Positions 56,895-64,000 of a stretch of DNA of 64,000 nucleotides are shown here, one piece after another. The notes below the pieces were generated by a model. The model searched no databases, was not told the DNA's origin, and saw only the letters and a list, made by a program, of their open reading frames with translations. Numbering within the stretch: the first letter of the stretch is position 1; each line of letters begins with the position of its first letter. Made by a program: the position numbers and the translations under genes. This DNA is from Desulfosporosinus acididurans (GTDB taxonomy: Bacteria > Bacillota > Desulfitobacteriia > Desulfitobacteriales > Desulfitobacteriaceae). The DNA lies in NCBI RefSeq assembly GCF_001029285.1, contig NZ_LDZY01000007.1, positions 62,001 to 126,000 on the forward strand, in the 5' to 3' direction.

Positions 56895-57281
56895 ATGACA
56901 ATTACAGAAGTTAGTGAAAAATTCGATCTTACGCAGGATACACTTCGCTATTATGAACGCATCGGATTGATTCCTCATGTTAATCGAAACAAAAGCGGAA
57001 TCAGAGATTATACGGAAGAAGATTGCAAGTGGGTCGAATTTATCAAATGTATGAGAAATGCCGGCCTTCCGATAGAAGCATTAATTGAGTATGTTGCGCT
57101 GTTTCAACAGGGAGATGAAACGATTGGGAGCAGAAAGGAACTTTTAACTGAACAGCGTAAGCAGCTAATTCGACGAATGGAGGATATGCAGAAAACACTG
57201 GAACGCTTGAATTACAAAATCGAGAGCTATGAACAGTCAGTGGTTAAAAAGGAAAAAGAGCTAAAAAGAGCGGAGGATTAG
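56895..57281 (+). CDS. MerR-family regulator (AdhR-like)
   Basis: 128 residues: MerR helix-turn-helix at the N-terminus (FDLTQDTLRYYERIGLIPHVNR) and a coiled coil 80-125. No cysteine pair typical of metal sensors is present; the shape resembles AdhR-type aldehyde/electrophile responders. ATG follows GAGGAGG. First gene of the redox cassette, with two matching operators upstream. Confidence 0.9.
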   Translation: MTITEVSEKFDLTQDTLRYYERIGLIPHVNRNKSGIRDYTEEDCKWVEFIKCMRNAGLPIEALIEYVALFQQGDETIGSRKELLTEQRKQLIRRMEDMQKTLERLNYKIESYEQSVVKKEKELKRAED

Positions 57282-57285
57282 TTTA

Positions 57286-57822
57286 ATGGCTAAAAAAGTA
57301 TTGGTGCTTTCTGCCAGCCCGAGAAAAGGTGGAAATTCTGATCTGCTATGTGACCAGTTTATACTCGGTGCAAATGAAGCAGGACATCAGACAGAAAAGA
57401 TTTTCTTGCGAGATAAAAAGATTGGTTACTGTACCGGCTGCGAGTCATGCTATGCCAGCCATAAGTGTATTCAGAATGATGACATGGCGGAAATTTTGGA
57501 CAAAATGATTGACGCTGAAGTGATTGTGATGGCCACACCGGTTTACTTCTATACAATGAACGCTCAGATGAAAACTTTGATTGATAGAACGGTCCCTAAA
57601 TATCAAGAAATTACTGGGAAGGAGTTCTATTTCATTGTAGCGGCCGCAGACAACAGTAAGCAGGCCATGGAACGGACGATTGATGGTTTTCGCGGGTTTA
57701 CATTCTGTCTGAACGACGCTCAAGAAAAGGGTGTTATCTTCGGCATCGGAGCATGGCACAAGGGGGACATTAAGGGCAGCGAAGCTATGAAGCAGGCCTT
57801 TGAGATGGGAAAGAATGTATAA
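57286..57822 (+). CDS. Flavodoxin-fold NAD(P)H/FMN reductase-like protein
   Basis: 178 residues: phosphate loop LSASPRKGGNSD, cysteine segment CTGCESCYASHKC as in iron-sulfur flavoproteins, and TPVYFYTMNAQMKTLIDR. Likely an FMN-binding electron carrier or reductase. Four bases after merR, so cotranscribed. Confidence 0.85.
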   Translation: MAKKVLVLSASPRKGGNSDLLCDQFILGANEAGHQTEKIFLRDKKIGYCTGCESCYASHKCIQNDDMAEILDKMIDAEVIVMATPVYFYTMNAQMKTLIDRTVPKYQEITGKEFYFIVAAADNSKQAMERTIDGFRGFTFCLNDAQEKGVIFGIGAWHKGDIKGSEAMKQAFEMGKNV

Positions 57823-57847
57823 AATTCAAAACACAACGGAGGTAAAT

Positions 57848-58480
57848 ATGAAAGTATTATTAGTGAATGGAAGTCCCCATGAAAAAGGGTGTACCTTTAC
57901 TGCCTTGGAAGAAGTGGCTAAGACGTTAAATGTAGAAGGGATTGAAACTGAAATTTTTCAGATCGGAACTAAGCCAATATCTGGATGTATTGCTTGTAAA
58001 ACATGCGGGAAAACGGGGCATTGCGTATTTTCTGACAGAGTCAATGAGTTTCTCGCTATTGCGGGAGACGCCGACGGGTTTGTATTCGGTTCACCAGTAC
58101 ATTACGCCTCTGCAGGTGGTGCAATTACTTCATTTTTGGACCGTGCTTTTTATACTGATTTGCAATCTGGGAAACAAATTTTTTACCTGAAACCGGCAGC
58201 TGCTGTTGTTTCAGCCAGAAGGGCTGGGACGACCGCGACATTTGACCAGCTCAATAAATATTTCACTCTATCAGAAATGCCTGTAGTGTCATCAAGGTAT
58301 TGGAACATGGTACATGGGCATACACCAGAGGACGTCAAAAAAGATTTAGAAGGCTTACAGATCATGCGCATATTAGGAAGGAATATGGCCTGGTTCTTAA
58401 AATGCAAAGAGGCGGGCATCAAAGCAGGTGTTCCGTTCCCCGAACGTGAAGAAAGGATCGCCACTAACTTTATTCGTTAA
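57848..58480 (+). CDS. Second flavodoxin-fold reductase-like protein
   Basis: 210 residues: VNGSPHEKGCTF, CIACKTCGKTGHCVF and SPVHYASAGGAITSFLDR. The same superfamily as its upstream neighbour, with a longer C-terminal part. ATG at 57848 follows GGAGG; an earlier in-frame start would overlap the preceding gene. Confidence 0.85.
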   Translation: MKVLLVNGSPHEKGCTFTALEEVAKTLNVEGIETEIFQIGTKPISGCIACKTCGKTGHCVFSDRVNEFLAIAGDADGFVFGSPVHYASAGGAITSFLDRAFYTDLQSGKQIFYLKPAAAVVSARRAGTTATFDQLNKYFTLSEMPVVSSRYWNMVHGHTPEDVKKDLEGLQIMRILGRNMAWFLKCKEAGIKAGVPFPEREERIATNFIR

Positions 58481-58546
58481 TACACACTCCCTTATGAAAT
58501 CCATTCGTTGAATTGTTAGAAAAGTAAGAGAGGGGAAGTGCGTTGT

Positions 58547-59296
58547 ATGTCAATCACTGAAAAGGCAAATAAATATCACGAAAAAATGTTTCCCAGTTAT
58601 GTGTCCAAATTTCTGGAGACCGACCCTGAATTCATTGAACGCTTCGACAACTTCGCTTTCGACGAGGTGGTAAACAACGACGATCTGGATGACCGTGCCC
58701 GGATGATGGCGATTCTAGCAACGCTTATGGGCTGCCAGGGAATTGACGAATACCAGACTATGCTGCCCGCAGCGCTGAATTTTGGTGTTACTCCCGTCGA
58801 AGCAAAAGAAATTGTCTATCAGGCAGTAGCCTACCTGGGAATTGGAAGGGTATTTCCTTTCCTGCACGCAACGAACGATGTGCTGACGGCGCGCGGTGTG
58901 GAGCTGCCGTTGCCGGGCCAAGCCACTACGACGGCAGAGAACCGTCTCGAAGCAGGGGTACAGGCCCAAGTGGACATCTTTGGCGAAGGTATGAAGGAAT
59001 TTTGGAAGTCCGGTCCGGAAGAAAGCCGACATATCAATTATTGGCTGGCTGATAACTGTTTTGGCGACTATTACACACGCGGCGGCTTGAATTATCAGCA
59101 ACGTGAAATGATTACCTTCTGTTTCCTCGCAGCGCAGGGTGGCTGTGAGCCGCAGCTTGTCAGCCATGCCGCCGCCAACATGAGGATTGGCAATAATAAG
59201 GCATTTCTCATCAAGGTTATTTCTCAATGTTTGCCGTATATCGGCTATCCCCGAAGCTTAAATGCACTAAGGTGTGTCAATGACGCCTGTAAATAA
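58547..59296 (+). CDS. Carboxymuconolactone decarboxylase-family protein (two domains)
   Basis: About 249 residues with two CMD/AhpD-like helical repeats: one about 45-115 (ARMMAILATLMGCQGIDEY) and one about 160-240 (QREMITFCFLAAQGGCEPQL). No CxxC pair of true AhpD is seen. Often found with cupins and reductases; function unclear. ATG at 58547 preferred over GTG at 58538. Confidence 0.82.
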   Translation: MSITEKANKYHEKMFPSYVSKFLETDPEFIERFDNFAFDEVVNNDDLDDRARMMAILATLMGCQGIDEYQTMLPAALNFGVTPVEAKEIVYQAVAYLGIGRVFPFLHATNDVLTARGVELPLPGQATTTAENRLEAGVQAQVDIFGEGMKEFWKSGPEESRHINYWLADNCFGDYYTRGGLNYQQREMITFCFLAAQGGCEPQLVSHAAANMRIGNNKAFLIKVISQCLPYIGYPRSLNALRCVNDACK

Positions 59297-59310
59297 AGGA
59301 GGATCTTGCA

Positions 59311-59712
59311 ATGAACAACGAAAGAAATGAGCTATTTAAGACGGGCGCTCCGCTGCCCGAAAGGTTTTCTAAATACTTTATCGGTCAGGCATATTTACAG
59401 CCGCTGACCGAAAAGGGCGGCCCTATTGCTAATGTGACCTTCGAGCCGGGCTGCCGTAATAACTGGCATATTCACCATAAAGGCGGACAGATTTTGCTCT
59501 GCACTGAGGGGCGAGGCTGGTATCAGGCATGGGGAGAAGAACCACAAGAACTGCATCCCGGCGACGTGGTTAACATCCCACCCGAGATCAAGCACTGGCA
59601 CGGTGCGGCTAAAAACAGCTGGTTTGCCCATCTTGCTGTCGAAGTTCCGGCAGAGGGAGCTTCCAACGAATGGCTCGAAGCTGTATCTGATGAAGAATAC
59701 AACAAACTTTAA
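59311..59712 (+). CDS. Cupin-domain protein
   Basis: 133 residues, one cupin barrel with motif 1 NWHIHHKGGQILLCTEGRGW and motif 2 PGDVVNIPPEIKHWHGA; the histidines and glutamate should bind a metal. Follows the CMD gene by 14 bp; CMD and cupin proteins often travel together. Confidence 0.87.
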   Translation: MNNERNELFKTGAPLPERFSKYFIGQAYLQPLTEKGGPIANVTFEPGCRNNWHIHHKGGQILLCTEGRGWYQAWGEEPQELHPGDVVNIPPEIKHWHGAAKNSWFAHLAVEVPAEGASNEWLEAVSDEEYNKL

Positions 59713-59772
59713 TGACTGATAAGAGAAACCTTTATTATCTTTGAAGAGTGCATTTAAAGGAGAATAAGTCGA

Positions 59773-60627
59773 ATGAAAGAGGTTATGATTTGGACCGGTG
59801 CCGGTCAGATTGGTATGACTATTGCCCGAAGAATGGGCTTTGGTAAAAAGCTTGTTGTTGGCGATAAGAAGCTGGAGAATGCGCAAACTATTGCTAAAAT
59901 TATGATCGATGCGGGATTTGACGTGGTTCCGATGGAGATGGATCTCTCATCCAGAGATTCCATTCGAAGCTTGATTGCGGAAGCACAGAAATATGGTGAA
60001 ATCTCCATGTTAGTTAATGCTGCTGGTGTTTCCCCTAGCCAGGCACCGATTGAAGCGATTTTGAAGGTGGATTTGTACGGCACTGCTGTTCTGCTGGAGG
60101 AAGTAGGGAGGGTTATTAAAGACGGTGGTACTGGTGTAACGATTTCCAGCCAGTCCGGTCATAGGATGCCTGCACTTAGTGCGGAAATTGATGAACAACT
60201 GGCTTGCACTCCGACGGAAGATCTTCTGAAACTGGAAATACTTCAGCCGGAGAATATCAAAGATACCTTGCACGCCTATCAGATGGCGAAACGCTGCAAC
60301 GAAAAGAGGGTTATGGCGGAATCTATTAAGTGGGGAGCCAGAGGTGCGCGAATCAATTCCATCTCTCCGGGGATCATCGTTACCCCGCTGGCCATTGATG
60401 AGTTTAATGGTCCCAGAGGTGATTTCTATAAAAATATGTTTGCAAAATGCCCGGCAGGCCGTCCGGGAACAGCGGATGAGGTAGCTAATGTGGCAGAACT
60501 ACTGATGAGTCCCCAGGGAGCATTTATAACTGGGGCGGACTTCTTAATTGATGGCGGTGCAACAGCCTCCTATTTCTATGGCCCCTTAAAGCCACAAGCA
60601 TCACAGACAAATGAGAGTCACATATGA
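59773..60627 (+). CDS. Short-chain dehydrogenase/reductase
   Basis: 284 residues: unusual glycine motif TGAGQIGMTIARR, NAAG segment VNAAGVSP, Ser region ISSQSG, active site YQMAKRC (YxxxK), and ISPGIIVTPL. NAD(P)-dependent oxidoreductase of unknown substrate; last gene of the MerR cassette. Confidence 0.87.
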   Translation: MKEVMIWTGAGQIGMTIARRMGFGKKLVVGDKKLENAQTIAKIMIDAGFDVVPMEMDLSSRDSIRSLIAEAQKYGEISMLVNAAGVSPSQAPIEAILKVDLYGTAVLLEEVGRVIKDGGTGVTISSQSGHRMPALSAEIDEQLACTPTEDLLKLEILQPENIKDTLHAYQMAKRCNEKRVMAESIKWGARGARINSISPGIIVTPLAIDEFNGPRGDFYKNMFAKCPAGRPGTADEVANVAELLMSPQGAFITGADFLIDGGATASYFYGPLKPQASQTNESHI

Positions 60628-60752
60628 GTGAAAATATCCCATCTCGCTGCTGATGTACCGGAGAAGGACCATCCGATGAGTGATTGGAAACAGCAAACGA
60701 TGAAGATTTATTAAAATTTGAAAATATGAATCTATGTGAGAGGAGATAAAAA

Positions 60753-61856
60753 ATGGCTAACAAAGTATATTTTGTAAATCTGAGGGCAAGATCCGACAAG
60801 GAAAATAAAATTAGCAAAATTAGAACTTTATTTGATCGTGCGGGTTTTAATGAGCTCATTCAAAAGAATGACCTTACAGCTATTAAATTGCATTTTGGTG
60901 AACGTGGTAGTGATGGCTTTATTAGTCCTCTTTTTGTGCGTCAAGTGGCGGATAAAATTAAGGAGAAGGGTGCAAAACCCTTTCTAACGGATACTAATAC
61001 TCTCTACGGCGGAAGCCGACATAATTCGGTTGATCATTTAATGACTGCTCTGGAACATGGTTTTGATTATACGGTTACAGGTGCCCCAATTATTATAGCG
61101 GATGGACTACGCAGTGATAGCATTACCGAAGTAGAGATTAATAAAAAACATTTTAAGACAGTGAAGCTAGCTAAAGATATTGTTAATGCCGACAGCGTAA
61201 TTGTATTAACTCACTTTAAGGGTCATGAAATGGGCGGCTATGGAGGAGCTATTAAAAATCTTGCCATGGGTGGTGCACCAGCGGTTGGTAAAAAGGAGCA
61301 GCATGGTACTAAGATTATAGTCGATGAAGATAAATGTATCGGCTGTGGTGAATGCAGTGAAGTTTGTCCTGAGCATGCAATTACTGTGAGTGAAAAAGCA
61401 CAAGTCGACTGGGATAAATGCATCGGCTGCGGTGAGTGTCTAACTGTTTGTCCAGTAAAGGCCAACGGAATCGATTGGCAGACAGACTTAGAAGCTTTTC
61501 TTGAACGGATGGCTGAATACGGATATGGCCTTGCTAAAACACATGAAAACCGTATTGGTTATATAAACTTTCTCATTAATATCACTCCTGATTGTGATTG
61601 CGCATCCTGGAGTGACGCACCTATTGTACCCGATATCGGTTTTTTGGCCTCTACTGATCCTGTAGCTCTTGACCAGGCCAGCTATGATCTGGTTAATAAA
61701 CAGCTTGGATTCTCTGACTCTCACCTTTCCTGCAATCATGAATCCGGTGCGGATAAGTTCAAAGGTTTGCGCTCCTATATAGATGGTACTATTCAAATGC
61801 GTCATGGTGAAGAAATCGGTATGGGCAGCCGAGATTATGAATTAATCGTCCTGTAG
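60753..61856 (+). CDS. DUF362 protein with two 4Fe-4S clusters
   Basis: 367 residues: DUF362 domain (AIKLHFGERGSDGFI; LTHFKGHEMGGYGGAIKN) with an inserted double ferredoxin CIGCGECSEVCPEHA and CIGCGECLTVCPVKA at about 195-235. Function unknown, probably redox. ATG follows AGAGGAGA. Confidence 0.88.
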   Translation: MANKVYFVNLRARSDKENKISKIRTLFDRAGFNELIQKNDLTAIKLHFGERGSDGFISPLFVRQVADKIKEKGAKPFLTDTNTLYGGSRHNSVDHLMTALEHGFDYTVTGAPIIIADGLRSDSITEVEINKKHFKTVKLAKDIVNADSVIVLTHFKGHEMGGYGGAIKNLAMGGAPAVGKKEQHGTKIIVDEDKCIGCGECSEVCPEHAITVSEKAQVDWDKCIGCGECLTVCPVKANGIDWQTDLEAFLERMAEYGYGLAKTHENRIGYINFLINITPDCDCASWSDAPIVPDIGFLASTDPVALDQASYDLVNKQLGFSDSHLSCNHESGADKFKGLRSYIDGTIQMRHGEEIGMGSRDYELIVL

Positions 61857-61983
61857 TTTGTTCTCAATCTAAGCAATCCCAAGGGCTCCTGCCGTAGAAT
61901 TGTGGGAATAGGGTAGTCTCAAAAGTCATTATCCACAAAGTGTAAGGATTTAAAGATTCTCAAAGAACTGTTTAAATAAACAC

Positions 61984-62025
61984 AAAAAAAACAGACATAT
62001 TAGGGTGATATTCTAATATGTCTGT
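61984..62025. other. Hairpin before larC
   Basis: ACAGACATATTAG and CTAATATGTCTGT. The adjoining run of eight As would be a T run on the minus strand only, so as a terminator it would serve minus-strand transcripts, yet no minus-strand gene is near. Confidence 0.5.
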
Positions 62026-62106
62026 GGCTATTAAATAGATAAGAATTAGTCGTTATAGCCTAAAACTAAATGTTTAAGAGAATGAAAACTAGAACAGGAG
62101 AAGTAG

Positions 62107-63369
62107 ATGAAAAAGGTATTATATTATGATTGTTTTTGTGGAATTAGTGGAGATATGAATTTAGGTGCCTTGCTGGATTTGGGAGTGAAGGAAGATTACT
62201 TAAGACACGAGTTATCTAAACTAAATTTGGATGATGAATACGAGCTGCAGGTGAAAAATGATAATAAAAAAGGGATAGCTGGAACTAGAGTGGATGTTGT
62301 ATTGAAAAATGCTGCACATATTCAAAAAAATGAGCACCATCATCATAGCCATCAACATCAAGAAGCACCTACCTCCCATGAGTCTGACAATTACCATACT
62401 CATCATGCCCATAGAAATCTAAAGGATATTGAAAATATAATCATAAACAGCAGTCTGAATAATAGGGTAAAAGAGTTAAGCTTGGCCATCTTTATGAAGG
62501 TTGCAGAGGCTGAGGCAAAGGTTCACGGAAAGTCTTTACATGAAGTGCATTTCCATGAGGTTGGGGCTGTTGACTCTATTATTGATATTGTTGGAGCTGC
62601 AGTGTGTTTAGATTACCTGAACGTTGATAAAATTATAGCCTCGTCAGTTCAAGTAGGTGGAGGTTTTGTCAAATGTGCTCATGGAATTATTCCTGTTCCT
62701 GCTCCGGCAACTGTTGAGATTTTAAAGGATATTCCTGTGAAATCTGGCATAGTTCCTTTTGAAACAACGACGCCGACCGGGGCAGCTATACTGGCGGCAA
62801 ATGTGGCTGCGTTTACAGATCATATGGACTTTTCAATAGAAAAGACCGGTTACGGGATAGGCCATAGTGAACTTGAGATTCCAAATGTTTTAAGGATATA
62901 TCTCGGCTACGAAGATAAAGACGTAAAGCGAGTAGATCAATATATATTGGAAACCAATATTGATGATATGAACCCGGAACTCTATGGTTATATTGAAGAA
63001 AAACTTTTTGCACAAGGGGCTTTAGATGTATTTAAGACTGCAATTACCATGAAAAAGGGCAGGGCCGCCACAAAACTCAGTGTATTGGTTAATGAGGAGA
63101 AAGAGAAAAACGTTCTCGACATAATTTTTCGGGAAACCACTTCTATTGGTGTGAGAAAATATAAGGTCGAAAAAATTATGCTACCAAGGGATTTCGAAAA
63201 GGTCAGCACGCAGTACGGAAATGTAACTGTAAAAAATGCTTATTATCAAGGGGAAAAGGTTAAATATAAGCCAGAGTATGAGGACTGCAAAAGAATAGCA
63301 ATTGAAAAAAATATACCCATTACCAGGGTATATCGAGAAGTATCTAAAATGATGGAAGATAATAATTAA
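62107..63369 (+). CDS. larC: Nickel-pincer cofactor biosynthesis protein LarC
   Basis: Inserts nickel into the pincer nucleotide of lactate racemase and related LarA enzymes. 420 residues in one frame (Lactobacillus plantarum needs a frameshift between larC1 and larC2). Start YYDCFCGISGDMNLGALLDLG; HFHEVGAVDSIIDIVGA; TTPTGAAILA; TNIDDMNPELYGYI. A histidine-rich loop at about 76-102 (HHHHSHQHQ) could bind nickel. ATG follows AGGAGAAG. Upstream of larB. Confidence 0.95.
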   Translation: MKKVLYYDCFCGISGDMNLGALLDLGVKEDYLRHELSKLNLDDEYELQVKNDNKKGIAGTRVDVVLKNAAHIQKNEHHHHSHQHQEAPTSHESDNYHTHHAHRNLKDIENIIINSSLNNRVKELSLAIFMKVAEAEAKVHGKSLHEVHFHEVGAVDSIIDIVGAAVCLDYLNVDKIIASSVQVGGGFVKCAHGIIPVPAPATVEILKDIPVKSGIVPFETTTPTGAAILAANVAAFTDHMDFSIEKTGYGIGHSELEIPNVLRIYLGYEDKDVKRVDQYILETNIDDMNPELYGYIEEKLFAQGALDVFKTAITMKKGRAATKLSVLVNEEKEKNVLDIIFRETTSIGVRKYKVEKIMLPRDFEKVSTQYGNVTVKNAYYQGEKVKYKPEYEDCKRIAIEKNIPITRVYREVSKMMEDNN

Positions 63370-63413
63370 GATAAATAATTAAATTGTCTCTCTAATATTT
63401 TAAGGAGGAAATG

Positions 63414-64000
63414 ATGAATAAGGCCGATATAAGAAAACTTCTGCAAGAAGTGAAGAACAATGAAATAGAAGTCGAAGCAGCCTTGGAAAAAATTGAAGAT
63501 TTACCTTATAAGGAATTGGGGTTTGCTAAGATCGATAATCATAGGGAAATAAGGGTCGGATATCCGGAAGTCATCTATTGTGAAGGAAAAACAGTTGAAC
63601 AAGTAAAAAATATCATCGAATTTATGCTTACTAAGGAAAATAATATATTAGCGACTCGGGCTAATGAAAAGATGTACGAAGCTGTAAAAAATGTCTGTCC
63701 AGAGGCTAGATATAACCCTCTCGGAAGGACAATCACCATCAGGAAGAGAGAAGAACAGCTCACCGACAGTTATATTGCCATTGTTGCGGCAGGAACTTCT
63801 GATATGCCCGTAGTGGAGGAAGCAGCAGAAACAGCAATCCTTCTGGGCAATCGCGTGGAAAAAATAATGGATGTAGGAGTTGCTGGCATTCATAGACTTT
63901 TCTCTAAAATAGACATCATTCGGGGTGCAAAGGTCGTTATTGTAGTTGCAGGCATGGAAGGAGCTCTTGCCAGCGTTATCGGAGGACTTGTAGATAAACC
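63414..64000 (+). CDS. larB: LarB, nicotinate adenine dinucleotide carboxylase/hydrolase, 3' end beyond window
   Basis: First enzyme of nickel-pincer synthesis: carboxylates NaAD and cleaves it. Visible 195 residues include FAKIDNHREIRVGYPEVIYCEGK, then the PurE-like domain with IVAAGTSDMPVVEEAAETA and VVAGMEGALASVIGGL. Start: AAGGAGG at 63402 fits ATG 63414 better than the adjacent ATG 63411. The frame is open to the window edge. Confidence 0.93.
   Translation, partial: MNKADIRKLLQEVKNNEIEVEAALEKIEDLPYKELGFAKIDNHREIRVGYPEVIYCEGKTVEQVKNIIEFMLTKENNILATRANEKMYEAVKNVCPEARYNPLGRTITIRKREEQLTDSYIAIVAAGTSDMPVVEEAAETAILLGNRVEKIMDVGVAGIHRLFSKIDIIRGAKVVIVVAGMEGALASVIGGLVDK

Noticed and set aside
58715-59227. 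Minus-strand open frame opposite the CMD gene
   Set aside because: Shadow of a gene with clear domain content and ribosome site.
59395-59886. Minus-strand open frame across the cupin and SDR start
   Set aside because: Overlaps two real genes and has no family match.
60628-60714. 28-codon frame between the SDR and DUF362 genes
   Set aside because: Too short, no ribosome site, no recognisable family; possibly a remnant but not supportable.

Overview
The window looks like a chromosomal segment of an anaerobic, spore-former-type Firmicute of the Peptococcaceae, most like Desulfosporosinus or Desulfitobacterium. This is inferred from PolC-type DNA polymerase, GatCAB, strong GGAGG ribosome sites, sigma-54 promoters, glycyl-radical and corrinoid enzymes, RACo and Lar genes. 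No tRNA, rRNA or CRISPR array was seen.

Layout. 1-10.0 kb is an imino-acid catabolic block: a glycyl-radical activase (cut by the window start) and trans-4-hydroxy-L-proline dehydratase HypD, a soluble chemoreceptor, then a sigma-54 promoter with a perfect upstream palindrome driving a five-gene dehydrogenase complex related to dye-linked proline dehydrogenase/HcnABC, followed by P5C dehydrogenase. Together they would turn hydroxyproline and proline into pyrroline-5-carboxylate and then glutamate. A CBS-PAS-AAA-Fis sigma-54 activator at 15.4-17.2 kb is the likely regulator. polC lies between them. 17-28 kb holds mostly housekeeping or uncharacterised genes (DUF2157/GDYXXLXY membrane pair, ABC-F, DUF815 ATPase, membrane MutS-like ATPase, a chemoreceptor, asnS). 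28.5-33.6 kb is a corrinoid methyl-transfer operon: GntR regulator, corrinoid protein, UroD-type methyltransferase, a broken small gene, RACo. 34-42.8 kb is pcrA, ppaC, ligA, gatCAB. 43.3-47.4 kb holds a NifV-like synthase, an NAD-type isocitrate dehydrogenase and a sigma-54-driven butyryl-CoA:acetate CoA-transferase homologue. 47.5-53.5 kb has a CPBP protease, an ABC exporter, rlmD and an RluA-family synthase.

52.5-56.6 kb is scarred by mobile DNA: the 3' end of rlmD is duplicated as a 21-bp direct repeat, a second imperfect repeat flanks a VOC protein segment, and a large serine recombinase survives without its catalytic domain. 56.7-60.6 kb is a MerR-controlled redox cassette (two flavodoxin-like proteins, a double CMD protein, a cupin, an SDR). 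The end of the window has a DUF362 ferredoxin, larC and the start of larB (nickel-pincer cofactor synthesis).

A dispersed family of structured intergenic elements (five copies, A-E, two of them degenerate) has ends and hairpins that suggest non-autonomous IS200/IS605 relatives carrying an omega-RNA-like end. This, the sigma-54 imino-acid regulon and the decayed rlmD integration site are the most interesting observations.
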